Shown here piece after piece: positions 18,919 through 27,826 of a stretch of DNA of 64,000 bases; position 1 is the stretch's first letter; each line of letters begins with the position of its first letter. The notes beneath the pieces are model-generated. The model saw only the letters and a list, made by a program, of their open reading frames with translations, ran no database searches and was not told the DNA's origin. Both the position numbers and the translations under genes were made by a program. The stretch is from contig NZ_QENQ01000001.1 of the NCBI RefSeq assembly GCF_003096275.1, positions 2,719,407 through 2,783,406 on the forward strand, given 5' to 3'. The DNA is from Sphingomonas pokkalii. Lineage in GTDB: Bacteria; Pseudomonadota; Alphaproteobacteria; Sphingomonadales; Sphingomonadaceae.

Positions 18919-21252
18919 TTGGCCCATATTGCCGCCCGCCGTTTCCGTTACCTCGGCCCGGTCGCGGCCGGCCTCGTCCTCGCCACCCCCGCTGCGGCGC
19001 AGCCTGACAGACCGGCCACCGCGCCGGCAGCCCAGTCCGAAACCGCCGCTGCCCGCACCGTGCTGGCGCGCCTCGGCGTCGACACCCGAAGAATCGATCT
19101 GGCGCTGGTTCCCGGCGCCACGCCACAGTTCCGCGCCCGCACCGCTGCCGGTCGCCTGCGGATCGAAGGCACCTCGCCGGTCGCGCTGGTGCGCGGCGCC
19201 GCCCGGACCCTCGGCCAGCAGGGCAGCCTGTTCGTTTCCTGGGAGGGCGTGCGCAACCGGCCGCTGGCGCTGCGCGATGGCTATGACAGTGGGGTGGTCG
19301 CCTCGCCCTTCTCGCTGCGTACCTATCTGAACACCTGCACCTATGGCTACACCACCCCCTGGTGGAACTGGGGCCGCTGGGAGCGCGAGATCGACTGGAT
19401 GGCCGCGCACGGCGTCGACACGCCGCTGGCGATGGAGGGGCAGGAACATGTCTGGCGCGCGCTGTGGCGCGAGCAGGGCATGACCGACGCCCAGATCGCC
19501 CAGGGCCTCTCCGCCGCGCCCTTCCTGCCCTGGCAGCGCATGGGCAACATCGCCGGCTATCGCGCGCCGCTCTCGGCCAACTGGATCGAGAAGAAGCGCG
19601 TGCTCCAGCGCCAGATCCTGGCGCGGATGCGGTCGCTCGGCATGAAGCCGATCCTGCCCGCCTTTTCCGGCTATGTGCCCGAGGCGTTCGCCAAGGCGCA
19701 CCCCGAAGCCAAGATCTACCAGATGCGGCAATGGGAGGGCTTCCCCGGCACCTATTGGCTCGACCCGTCCGATCCGCTGTTCGCCAAGCTCGCCGCGCGC
19801 TTCCTGCAGCTCTACACGGCGACCTACGGCCCCGGCGAATACTATCTCGCCGATGCCTTCAACGAGATGGTGCCGCCGATCGCCGAAGACGGCAGCGACG
19901 CCCGCGCGGCGGCCTATGGCGACGCCATCGCCAACACCGCCGCCACCCGCGCCGCCGCGCTGCCCAAGGAGGTCCGCGACGCCCGGCTCGCGGCCTATGG
20001 CGAGCGGCTCTACCGCTCGATCACCGCCGCCGCGCCGAACGCGACCTGGGTCATGCAGGGCTGGCTGTTCGGCGCCGACAAGGCCTTCTGGACGCCCGAT
20101 GCCATTTCCGCCTTCCTGTCGAAGGTGCCGGACGAGCGGATGCTGATCCTCGACATCGGCAATGATCGCTATCCCGGCATCTGGAACGCGACAAAGGCCT
20201 TTTACGGCAAGGGCTGGGCCTATGGCTATGTCCACAATTACGGCGGCAGCAACCCGGTCTATGGCGACCTGAACTTCTACCGCAGCGACATCACCGCCGC
20301 GCTCGCCAATCCGGGCCATGGCCGGATGCGCGGCTTCGGGCTGTTCCCGGAAGGGCTGCACAGCAACGGCATCGCCTATGCCTATGCCTATGACCTCGCC
20401 TGGGGCGAGATCGACGCCGCCGGCAAGGCCCGCCCGCTCGATGCCTGGATCGGCGACTATACCCGCGCGCGCTACGGCAAGACCTCGCCCGCGCTGGTCG
20501 CCGCCTGGGAGAAGGCGATCGCCGGCGCCTACACCACCCGCTACTGGACGCCGCGCTGGTGGCACGAACAGGCCGGCGCCTATCTGTTCTTCAAATTCCC
20601 CAGCCTCGACGGCGCCGAATACCCCGCCGCGCCGGGCGATCCGGCCCAACTCCGCGCCGGAATCGAAGCGCTGCTCGCCCAGGCCCCGCAACATGGCGGC
20701 GAACTGCTCTACACCTATGACGTGGTCGATCTCGTCCGCCACTATGCCAGCGTGCGGCTGGACGACCGGCTGAAGACGGCGGTCGCCGCCTACAAGGCGG
20801 GCGACCTCGCCACCGGCGACCGCGCCACCGCCGCCGCCGAACGCCTCGCCAAGGACATCGACGCGCTCGCCGGCAACCAGCAGGAAACGCTGGGCAGCTG
20901 GCTCGCCGACGCCGCCGCCTATGGCGACACGCCCGCCGAGAAGGCGGCGTTCGTCGAACAGGCCAAGGCGGTGGTCACCGTCTGGGGGGGCACCGGCCAC
21001 CTCTCCGATTATGCCTCGCGCGCCTGGCAGGGCCTCTATGCCGGCTATTACTGGCCGCGCTGGCAGCGTTTCCTCGCCGCCCAGCGCGCCGCCGCCGCCG
21101 CGCACCAGCCGTTCGACGCCAAGGCCACCGCCGCCGCCATCCGCGACTGGCAGGCCGCCTGGCTCAAGGACGGCAAGATGTGGGCGCGCCAACGCCCCGC
21201 CGCACCTCTAGCCCTTGCCCGCACCCTCCTCGCAGAAAGCGACGCCCGATGA
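18919..21252 (+). CDS. Alpha-N-acetylglucosaminidase, glycoside hydrolase family 89 (NAGLU-like)
   Basis: This 777-aa exported enzyme of family GH89 removes terminal alpha-linked N-acetylglucosamine. A signal peptide ends in TPAAAQ. The N-terminal domain precedes the catalytic barrel, which begins TYGYTTPWWNWGRWEREIDWM. The two catalytic glutamates are probably Glu316 in DAFNEMVPP and Glu478 in LFPEGLHSN, matching the human NAGLU pair in context. The start is taken as TTG at 18919 because CTGGAG lies 8 bases upstream; a GTG three codons earlier (18910) is too close to that site. It overlaps the acetyltransferase gene by ATGA. Confidence 0.92.
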   Translation: MAHIAARRFRYLGPVAAGLVLATPAAAQPDRPATAPAAQSETAAARTVLARLGVDTRRIDLALVPGATPQFRARTAAGRLRIEGTSPVALVRGAARTLGQQGSLFVSWEGVRNRPLALRDGYDSGVVASPFSLRTYLNTCTYGYTTPWWNWGRWEREIDWMAAHGVDTPLAMEGQEHVWRALWREQGMTDAQIAQGLSAAPFLPWQRMGNIAGYRAPLSANWIEKKRVLQRQILARMRSLGMKPILPAFSGYVPEAFAKAHPEAKIYQMRQWEGFPGTYWLDPSDPLFAKLAARFLQLYTATYGPGEYYLADAFNEMVPPIAEDGSDARAAAYGDAIANTAATRAAALPKEVRDARLAAYGERLYRSITAAAPNATWVMQGWLFGADKAFWTPDAISAFLSKVPDERMLILDIGNDRYPGIWNATKAFYGKGWAYGYVHNYGGSNPVYGDLNFYRSDITAALANPGHGRMRGFGLFPEGLHSNGIAYAYAYDLAWGEIDAAGKARPLDAWIGDYTRARYGKTSPALVAAWEKAIAGAYTTRYWTPRWWHEQAGAYLFFKFPSLDGAEYPAAPGDPAQLRAGIEALLAQAPQHGGELLYTYDVVDLVRHYASVRLDDRLKTAVAAYKAGDLATGDRATAAAERLAKDIDALAGNQQETLGSWLADAAAYGDTPAEKAAFVEQAKAVVTVWGGTGHLSDYASRAWQGLYAGYYWPRWQRFLAAQRAAAAAHQPFDAKATAAAIRDWQAAWLKDGKMWARQRPAAPLALARTLLAESDAR

Positions 21253-22397
21253 CCGAAACCCAGGCCAACACCGTCGCCGCGCTCGCCGGCAAGCCGCGCT
21301 TCCTCGCGCTCGACGTGTTTCGCGGCGCGACCATCTTCCTGATGATCCTGGTCAATACCTCGGGGCCCGGTGCCGAGCCCTATCCGCAGCTGGTCCATGC
21401 CAAATGGTTCGGCTTCACCCTGGCGGACCTGGTGTTCCCCACCTTCCTGTTCGCGATGGGCAATGCAATGAGCTTCGCCTTCCGCAAGCCGGTGGCGACC
21501 GCGCCGTTCCTCGCCCGGCTGTTCCGGCGCGGCGCGATCATCTTCGTGCTCGGCTACCTCATGTATTGGTTCCCCTTCGTCGAGCACGGCGCGAACGGTT
21601 GGGAGCTCAAGCCCTTCGCGCTCACCCGCGTGCCCGGCGTGCTCCAGCGCCTCGCGCTCTGCTATGTGCTGGCCGGGCTGATGATCCGCTGGCTCAAGCC
21701 GCGGCAGCTGCTGCTGGCGGGCGTCGCCATGCTGCTCGGCTATTGGACGATCCTGCTCGCCTTCAGCCCGGCGGGGATGGCGTTCGACAAATATGCCAAT
21801 ATCGGCACCCAGATCGACCTGTGGCTGCTGGGGCCGGGCCATCTCTACAAGAAGGATGCGGGCTTCGATCCCGAAGGGCTGCTCGGCACCCTGCCCGCCA
21901 CCGTCAACGTGATCGCAGGCTATCTGGCAGGCCTCGCCATCGTGCAGGGCGGCGAGCTGCGCCGCACCGTGGGGCGAATGGCGCTGGTCGGCGTGGTGCT
22001 GGTGCTGGCCGGGCTCGCCTGGTCGCCCTGGTTCCCGATCGCCAAGAAGCTGTGGACCGGCTCCTATGTGCTGCTCACCGTCGGCCTGGATCTGCTGCTG
22101 CTCGGGGCTGCGATCTGGCTGATCGAGATCGCCGGTTTCAAGCGCGGCACCCGCTTCTTCACCATCCTCGGCCGCAATCCGCTGGCCATCTACCTGTTCT
22201 CCGAGCTGTTCGTGACGGTGCTCAACATGATCCCCGCGGGCGCGGAGAACGGCACGTACGAAGCCGCCGGCGTCGACATCTTCCAGGCGATCGCGCCCGG
22301 CTCGCTGGGGTCGCTGCTCTGCGCCTTCGCCTATACGATGCTGTGCTGGGCGGTCGGCTGGTGGATGGATCGAAAGGGCTGGATTCTGAAAGCCTGA
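21249..22397 (+). CDS. Membrane acyltransferase, heparan-alpha-glucosaminide N-acetyltransferase-like (DUF5009/COG4299)
   Basis: This 382-aa multi-spanning membrane protein belongs to the family of human HGSNAT and bacterial COG4299 proteins. The first membrane segment carries ALDVFRGATIFLMILVN. The family hallmark VHAKWFGFTLADLVFPTFLF follows, with a conserved His next to the helix (the active-site His of HGSNAT lies in this region). About ten hydrophobic helices are visible. Its ATG overlaps the GH89 stop. In the lysosome HGSNAT acetylates terminal glucosamine so that NAGLU can cut it; the same two-step logic is inferred here. The acetyl-CoA dependence is inferred from the family. Confidence 0.88.
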   Translation: MTETQANTVAALAGKPRFLALDVFRGATIFLMILVNTSGPGAEPYPQLVHAKWFGFTLADLVFPTFLFAMGNAMSFAFRKPVATAPFLARLFRRGAIIFVLGYLMYWFPFVEHGANGWELKPFALTRVPGVLQRLALCYVLAGLMIRWLKPRQLLLAGVAMLLGYWTILLAFSPAGMAFDKYANIGTQIDLWLLGPGHLYKKDAGFDPEGLLGTLPATVNVIAGYLAGLAIVQGGELRRTVGRMALVGVVLVLAGLAWSPWFPIAKKLWTGSYVLLTVGLDLLLLGAAIWLIEIAGFKRGTRFFTILGRNPLAIYLFSELFVTVLNMIPAGAENGTYEAAGVDIFQAIAPGSLGSLLCAFAYTMLCWAVGWWMDRKGWILKA

Positions 22398-22468
22398 TGC
22401 GCGACGCCTTCTGGCGAAGCACCCCGCGACCGACTAAGCGTTGCGGGTACATGTATGGGGGAATAGTG

Positions 22469-23926
22469 ATGTCGACGTTGCGTTCGGGTATTTCGGCGTT
22501 GGTGATGGCCGGGTTGCTGGCCGGCTGTGGCGGCGGCGGCAGCGGTGGCGGCAGCGGTTCGATGGTGCAACCCGCCACTCCCACGCCAACTGCAACCCCG
22601 ACCCCAACGTCCAGCGCCTGCACGCTCCGCAGCCGTCAGGACTGGATCCTGGCGGCAATGCGCGAATGGTATCTCTTCCCCGAAACGCTGCCAGCGAATC
22701 TCGATCCATCGGGCTATACATCGCCCGATACGTACCTCGATGCGCTCACCGCCACCGCGCGATCGCAGGGACGTGATCGCCATTTCACCTATCTCACATC
22801 GATCGCGGGAGAGACCGCCTACTACACCTCCGGCTCCAGTGCCGGCTTCGGTTTCCGCCTGGCCACCGACGGCGTTTCAACGATCATGGTCGCGGAAAGC
22901 TTCGAAGGCGGCAGCGCATTGAAGGCCGGCATCGATCGCGGCGCGCAGATTGTCGCCATCGGCACCAACGCTGGCAATCTTCGGGATGTGAGCAGCATCA
23001 TCGCCAGCCAGGGCCTGGATGGCGTCACCGACGCGCTTGGCCCCGATACCAACGGCACCAGCCGGACGTTGCGGATCCGCAGCACCGACGGCAGCGAGCG
23101 CGTGGTCTCGCTCGCCAAAGCCGAATTCAGCCTTGCGCCCGTGTCCAATCGCTATGGCGCGCAAATCCTTACGGATCCTAACGGCGGCGGGCGCGTCGGC
23201 TATATCAATCTGCGCACCTTCATCAACACCGCCGATCCGGCCCTGCGCAGCGCCTTCGCGACGTTCAAGGCACAGGGCATCACCAACCTGATCGTCGATC
23301 TGCGTTATAATGGCGGCGGCCTGGTTTCGATCGCGGAGCTGTTCGGCGACCTGCTGGGCGGCGCCCGCCGTTCCACGGACGTGTTCAGCTATGTCAGCTT
23401 CCGCCCGGAAAAATCGGCTAATGATGAAACGGATTATTTCAGCGCACAACCTGAGGCCATTGTCCCGACGCGCATCGCATTCATCGGCACCCGCGGCACG
23501 GCTTCAGCCAGCGAACTCGTCATCAACACGGCCCTTCCCTATTTCCACAGCAGCGTCGCGCTGATCGGCACCAATACCTATGGCAAGCCCGTGGGCCAGA
23601 TCGCGATCGACCGGAAGGAGTGCGATGATCGCCTGCGCGTGATCGCGTTCGCAACTCAGAACGCCAACCGCCAGGGCGCCTATTTCAATGGTCTGGCCAG
23701 CACCGTCGAAGCCAGTTGCAGCGCGATCGACGATCTGTCGCGCCCGTTGGGCGATGTCCGCGAAGCATCGATCAAGTCGGCGCTCGATTTCGTCGCAGGC
23801 CGCAGTTGCAGCCCGATCAGCAATAGCGGCGGCATCGGCGTGGCGAGCGTTTCCCGCCAGCAGCGCGATCTTTTGTCGCCAGCCCGACCGAACACTGCCC
23901 AGCGCGAAGTTCCCGGCATTTTCTGA
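22469..23926 (+). CDS. S41-family (C-terminal processing type) peptidase lipoprotein
   Basis: This 485-aa lipoprotein has a signal peptide ending in the lipobox LLAGC and then Gly/Ser and Pro/Thr linkers (about residues 18-50). A PDZ-like region precedes the S41 core. The catalytic dyad is Ser346 in GTASASELV and Lys373 in NTYGKPVGQ, with the supporting segment IVDLRYNGGG. The start is ATG at 22469 with TGGGGGAA about 6 bases upstream; another in-frame ATG at 22451 lacks this spacing. It may form part of the glycan locus or stand alone. Its substrate is unknown. Confidence 0.88.
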   Translation: MSTLRSGISALVMAGLLAGCGGGGSGGGSGSMVQPATPTPTATPTPTSSACTLRSRQDWILAAMREWYLFPETLPANLDPSGYTSPDTYLDALTATARSQGRDRHFTYLTSIAGETAYYTSGSSAGFGFRLATDGVSTIMVAESFEGGSALKAGIDRGAQIVAIGTNAGNLRDVSSIIASQGLDGVTDALGPDTNGTSRTLRIRSTDGSERVVSLAKAEFSLAPVSNRYGAQILTDPNGGGRVGYINLRTFINTADPALRSAFATFKAQGITNLIVDLRYNGGGLVSIAELFGDLLGGARRSTDVFSYVSFRPEKSANDETDYFSAQPEAIVPTRIAFIGTRGTASASELVINTALPYFHSSVALIGTNTYGKPVGQIAIDRKECDDRLRVIAFATQNANRQGAYFNGLASTVEASCSAIDDLSRPLGDVREASIKSALDFVAGRSCSPISNSGGIGVASVSRQQRDLLSPARPNTAQREVPGIF

Positions 23927-23938
23927 TCCCGGGCCGGA

Positions 23939-23977
23939 GCCGGCCCGTCCGCCACCCCATCAGGATGGCGGGCCGGC
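23939..23977. terminator. Putative bidirectional terminator between convergent genes
   Basis: GCCGGCCCG (23939-23947) pairs with CGGGCCGGC (23969-23977) between the converging S41 peptidase and alpha/beta hydrolase genes. There is no clear T-tract, so efficiency is uncertain. Confidence 0.4.
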
Positions 23978-23978
23978 T

Positions 23979-24620
23979 TCAGTCCTTGGGAGCGTGCAGC
24001 GCTGCGGCCAGCGCACCCGCCGCCTGCGCACGGCGATCGACCACCCCCGCCGTCATCCGCATCACGAATTCGCGCGCACCTTGCCAGCGGGAAAGCGCCT
24101 CGGTGCGCGGTGCAGAATCGAGCGCGCCGCCCCATTCAAGAGCAAGCGCCTGGGCACGGCGAACGGCATCGCTATCGGGCGATTCCCCGTTCAGCAGCAG
24201 CGACGGAAACGGCAGGCGGATACGCGGCGAGGCGAAGCGAGCGGCAGCGGCGCCATCCGCTTCCAGCGGGTCGATGAACAGCGCTCCCGCCACGCGCGCG
24301 ATATAGTCACGCGGGGAAAGCCTGGCCCACCAGGTCGCAGCAAAACAGCTCTGGCCGCGGGCAACCAGCAATACCGGCCGTTCCGCCCGCAGGATCGCAT
24401 GGTCCAGCTTGGCGGCCCAAAGGCTGCGCTGGCGGTCGATATCCGTCGGATCGTCGAGATGCGCGCCGACAGGCTGGCCGCTACCAAGAATCGCCTGCAG
24501 GATGCCGGAGGTGTGATGGCCAGCCGTGATGACCGAGAAGAAATCGTTGGGAATTGCTGCCAGTGCCACGGCGATACTCCCTGTTCGATACTGGCTGAAG
24601 CTATATCCTATTCGTGCCAT
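23979..24620 (-). CDS. Small alpha/beta-hydrolase-like protein (RBBP9/YdeN-like)
   Basis: This 213-aa protein has the nucleophile-elbow-like motif GQSCFA near residue 93, preceded by a hydrophobic strand (PVLLVARG) and followed by ALFIDPLEADG and LPFPSLLLNGES. That pattern resembles the short serine hydrolases of the RBBP9/YdeN type. The start is ATG at 24620; the frame extends across the divergent glycosylase gene, but that part is shadow. The elbow has Cys after the Ser rather than the usual small residue pattern. Substrate unknown, family call moderately sure. Confidence 0.6.
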   Translation of the reverse strand: MARIGYSFSQYRTGSIAVALAAIPNDFFSVITAGHHTSGILQAILGSGQPVGAHLDDPTDIDRQRSLWAAKLDHAILRAERPVLLVARGQSCFAATWWARLSPRDYIARVAGALFIDPLEADGAAAARFASPRIRLPFPSLLLNGESPDSDAVRRAQALALEWGGALDSAPRTEALSRWQGAREFVMRMTAGVVDRRAQAAGALAAALHAPKD

Positions 24621-24722
24621 CGGCAATGAACTTCTTCGGCCGGGTATCGCGGCCTGTCGCAAGCCGGCCTCCGAAGGGCGCGGCTCGACCACCCGGCTGC
24701 GCTCTGCAAGAATGGCGGGGTG

Positions 24723-25250
24723 ATGACCGCTCGTAAGTTCAGCTTCCCCCCCGTGGTCGATCAGGACGTCCGGTTGCTGGTGCTCGGCTCGCTTCCGGGC
24801 GAGCGGTCGCTGGCCGCCCAACGCTATTACGCGCATCCGCAGAACCAGTTCTGGCAGCTGATTTCACCGGCCGCCGGCCGGGATCTTGTGCCGCTCCCCT
24901 ATGCGGATCGGCTTCAGGCGCTGCTCGCGGCCCATATCGGGTTGTGGGACGTGGTTGCCAGCGCCGAACGCCCCGGCAGCACCGATGCCGCGCTTCGGGA
25001 GGTGGAGCCGCACGATATTGGCGCGCTTGCCGCCACGCTTCCGCATCTCCGCGCGATCGCCTTCAACGGCGCCACCGCCTACCGGCATGGGATGCGGCAA
25101 CTGGCGGGTATGGCGCCGGGGTTTGCGGTGATCGCCCTGCCTTCCTCAAGCCCGCTGCACACCGTGGGCGTCGCGCGGAAACTTCCCGATTGGCAACGCC
25201 TTGCGGACATCGTCGAAGGAGGAAACCCGTCCCAGAATGAAACTCAGTAG
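24723..25250 (+). CDS. DNA-deoxyinosine glycosylase (uracil-DNA glycosylase superfamily)
   Basis: This 175-aa DNA repair enzyme of the UDG superfamily removes hypoxanthine (deaminated adenine) and possibly uracil from DNA. Motif 1 is LVLGSLPGERSLAAQRYYAHPQNQFW, and the C-terminal DNA-contact motif is LPSSSPLHT. These match the family annotated as hypoxanthine-DNA glycosylase/G:U-mismatch-specific UDG. The start is ATG at 24723, immediately preceded by an in-frame GTG. It is divergent from the small hydrolase gene. The downstream kinase gene starts 62 bases after its stop. Confidence 0.87.
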   Translation: MTARKFSFPPVVDQDVRLLVLGSLPGERSLAAQRYYAHPQNQFWQLISPAAGRDLVPLPYADRLQALLAAHIGLWDVVASAERPGSTDAALREVEPHDIGALAATLPHLRAIAFNGATAYRHGMRQLAGMAPGFAVIALPSSSPLHTVGVARKLPDWQRLADIVEGGNPSQNETQ

Positions 25251-25312
25251 CAATACCTACTAGGGGTTCGTTTCTGCACGACATAGCATGTGACAAAGGG
25301 CGTATCATCACC

Positions 25313-26680
25313 ATGTCGAAGGAACGAGGCACCGTGCCGGAAGAGGAGGGTGATCCCGGCGCCATTGCGTCGGCACGCCCGCGGCAGCATGCGCGTTCCG
25401 ATCTGCTGGTCACCAACACCGACCTGCTGATGCAGGCGCGCCAGCTCGAACCCGCATTGGCGCAGGTGTTCGACAACATCCGCGAAGAGCTTGGCATCGA
25501 CCTGTTCATCCACCACGAATTCAATGAGGAAACACGGGATCTGGGCCTGGTATCGCATCGCGGCCTGAACCCACAGGAAGCCGTGGTGGGCGCCTCGATC
25601 CGCCTCCGCCCCGGCCAGTCGACATCGGGGACGGCGGCGCAGCGGGGTGAAATGGTCGTCGTAGACGATGTCCAGCAATCGCAGGACCCCGGCCATTACT
25701 TCCTGCGCCTGTTGCGGCTGAACAGCTTCGTCGCGGTGCCGCTTTCCCATGGCGGAAAGCTGCTGGGCACGCTTGGCTTCGGCCGCCGCAGCGCGGCGCA
25801 CTTCACGCAAGACGAAACCGATTTTCTCCAGTCCATATCGCGGTATGTGGCGCTGGCCGATTATCGCATCCGCGTCGATCGGGAACTACATTCGCGAATT
25901 GCGGAACGCGACAAGATCGTGGCCGATCGCTTGGAGATCGAACGCGAGATGGCGGCCCGGGCGCGCGCCGGCGCGCTGGGCGCCATTGCGGCGGCGATCG
26001 CGCACGAGCTCAACCAGCCGCTCTCGGCCGCCGCCAATTTCATGGCGGCGATTCGCCTGTCTCCGGAAACCGACGAACGGACCCTGGCGATCACCCGCTC
26101 GGCCGAGGAGCAGCTTCACCGCGCGGGCAATATCATTCGCCGTATCCGCCATATGGCCAGACAGACCGATTTCGTCTTCGATCTGCACCCCCTGGCCGGC
26201 GTGATCGAACAGGCGCTGGCAGCCGCGCGCGCCACCGCATCCCAACCATTGCCGCCCATTTCCATCGACATCGCGCCGGATGCGGCCAATGGCTTTTTCG
26301 ACGCGGAGCAGATCGTGCAGGCCCTCTCGAACGTCGTCAGTGCCGGTGCCGATGCCTGTACCTATTGCCAGGGCGGCACGATCCGCATCACCACCGCCGC
26401 GATGCGGGACGACCGGATCGACGTCGGCGTCACCGTCACTGGCCTGAAGCCAGGCGCAGGCGAAAGCGGCGCGCGGTTCAGCCTGCAAAGCGGCGACGGC
26501 ACTGCCGTCGGGCCAAGCATCGGCCTGCCGATCGCGATGTACCTGATAGAAGAGCATGGCGGCCGCCTGTGGCTGTCCCAGCACAGCGATGGCGGCACCA
26601 CCATCCACTTTACCCTGCTGGCGAAGCGCCCGCCCGATTACCCGCCGGCATTCTCGGCGTCCGACATCGCTTCATTGTAA
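25313..26680 (+). CDS. GAF-domain sensor histidine kinase with degenerate ATPase motifs
   Basis: This 455-aa cytoplasmic protein has a GAF domain (about residues 40-185, ending FTQDETDFLQSI), a short coiled-coil (ELHSRIAERDKIVADRLEIEREM, split across residues 185-210) and a FixL/NtrB-type H-box AIAHELNQPLSAAANF. In the ATPase domain the expected second Asn and Ala of the N-box are lost (LSNVVSAGADAC), and the usual DxGxG motif is replaced by TGLKPGAG, although the late GPSIGLPIAMYLIEEHGG is kept. It may bind ATP poorly or act as a phosphoacceptor partner. No response regulator is adjacent. No transmembrane segment is seen. Confidence 0.82.
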   Translation: MSKERGTVPEEEGDPGAIASARPRQHARSDLLVTNTDLLMQARQLEPALAQVFDNIREELGIDLFIHHEFNEETRDLGLVSHRGLNPQEAVVGASIRLRPGQSTSGTAAQRGEMVVVDDVQQSQDPGHYFLRLLRLNSFVAVPLSHGGKLLGTLGFGRRSAAHFTQDETDFLQSISRYVALADYRIRVDRELHSRIAERDKIVADRLEIEREMAARARAGALGAIAAAIAHELNQPLSAAANFMAAIRLSPETDERTLAITRSAEEQLHRAGNIIRRIRHMARQTDFVFDLHPLAGVIEQALAAARATASQPLPPISIDIAPDAANGFFDAEQIVQALSNVVSAGADACTYCQGGTIRITTAAMRDDRIDVGVTVTGLKPGAGESGARFSLQSGDGTAVGPSIGLPIAMYLIEEHGGRLWLSQHSDGGTTIHFTLLAKRPPDYPPAFSASDIASL

Positions 26681-27138
26681 AGATCGTATCGAATCTGTTC
26701 GATCGGCAAGGGAGATGCGCACCCGGCGTAGCTGCGTGCCCCGATCGTGAGCGTCGCCGTCAGCGGCGCGGCGGCGTCGCCCTTGCCGCAAGCCTCCGGG
26801 CGGAGCACGATGGCGACCGTCTCCCCATCGGGCGTCTGGGTCGGATAGCGGGCCTCGCCGACGCCAAGCCGGGGCGAAACGGGGTAGAAGGGAACCGGCG
26901 GCTTGCCTGCCGGGCGATACAGGATCCGCCCGGGTGCCAGATCCAGCGTCCATCCCTTGCCATCCCCGGCCCGCAGGCGCAGCGGCTTGGAGAGGTCGAT
27001 GCCACCCAGCATCGGGCCGGGCTTGATCGCCTGGGCTTCGTTCGCCTGGGCGAGATCGCCCTGATCGTCCGGGCTGCCGCCACAGCCCGCCAGTAGCAGC
27101 ATCGATAGCAGCACTGGCCAATGCGAACGAACCGTCAT
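26638..27138 (-). CDS. Hypothetical lipoprotein
   Basis: This 166-aa protein has a signal peptide and lipobox LLLAGC within the first 20 residues, then a low-complexity segment and a soluble domain with GKGWTLDLAPGRILYRPAG and a pair of late cysteines (RPEACGKGD, SYAGCASP). The pattern faintly recalls COG3650-type periplasmic proteins, but I do not assign it. The start is ATG at 27138. Its 3' end overlaps the converging kinase gene by 43 bases. Confidence 0.65.
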   Translation of the reverse strand: MTVRSHWPVLLSMLLLAGCGGSPDDQGDLAQANEAQAIKPGPMLGGIDLSKPLRLRAGDGKGWTLDLAPGRILYRPAGKPPVPFYPVSPRLGVGEARYPTQTPDGETVAIVLRPEACGKGDAAAPLTATLTIGARSYAGCASPLPIEQIRYDLYNEAMSDAENAGG

Positions 27139-27349
27139 GCCTTCTCTCCTCCCTGCCCTCCTGCGCAGCCAAAGCGTCACGGTCAAGCCGGACACCTGCA
27201 CCGGCTCCGGGAGATCGCGCAAGCGGCTGTTACGGGGTTGCGCAAACAGCGTTGCCTGCGCTTACTACGCTGCGTCGCACAACATGGGTGCATTGGATCC
27301 CGATTTCCGCTTGACGATTCTCCCCCACCCAAGGAAAAGCCCGAACGCT

Positions 27350-27739
27350 ATGAAAAACTCCTCCCCGTTTGCTCTCTCCGCCGTCGCACTGCTGGCGCTC
27401 GCCGCATGCAACAACAAGCCCGAAGTGGTCGACAGCCGCTCGCCCGATCCCATGGCTTCGCAGCTTGCGAACGCCGCGCCGTCGGAGCCGCCGCCCTCGA
27501 TCGAGACGTCGGTGTCCTTCCGTTGCCAGCCGGGTAACACGCTGCTGTTCGTTGACTTCTTCAAGGGCGGCAAGATGGCCGCGCTTCGCGAGAAGAAGGA
27601 TTCGATGAAGTCGATCCTGCTCAACGCGCCGGAAGCCGGCCAGGCCTATGTCGCCGAAGGCGGCTACAAGCTCGAAGGCAACGCAAAGTCCGCCAAGATC
27701 ACCCTCGCAGACGGCACCGCCCACACCTGCAAGGCCTGA
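27350..27739 (+). CDS. MliC-like lipoprotein (C-type lysozyme inhibitor domain)
   Basis: This 129-aa lipoprotein has lipobox LALAAC near residue 17. It then carries a small beta-barrel-like domain whose C-terminal pattern (YVAEGGYKLEGNAKSAKITL, then DGTAHTC) and N-terminal Cys strand (VSFRCQPGNTLLFV) match the MliC/PliC inhibitors of c-type lysozyme (PF09864 type). The two cysteines could form the family's disulfide. The ATG at 27350 has AAGGAAAAG upstream. It is followed by a good intrinsic terminator, so it is probably monocistronic. Confidence 0.7.
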   Translation: MKNSSPFALSAVALLALAACNNKPEVVDSRSPDPMASQLANAAPSEPPPSIETSVSFRCQPGNTLLFVDFFKGGKMAALREKKDSMKSILLNAPEAGQAYVAEGGYKLEGNAKSAKITLADGTAHTCKA

Positions 27740-27764
27740 GGCCACCGCATTTTCACGAGATCCT

Positions 27765-27795
27765 GGCCCGGTGGGAATTCTCACCGGGCCTTTTT
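27765..27795 (+). terminator. Intrinsic terminator after the MliC-like gene
   Basis: GGCCCGGTG (27765-27773) pairs with CACCGGGCC (27782-27790), followed by TTTTT. Confidence 0.85.
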
Positions 27796-27826
27796 CGTGC
27801 CAGCGTAGCGCGTCGGGAGGAACCGC

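Noticed and set aside
21215..22450. Long forward frame running into the S41 peptidase gene from 21215
   Set aside because: The part before 22469 is out of frame with the acetyltransferase and lacks any pattern; the lipoprotein signal and ribosome site place the true start at 22469.
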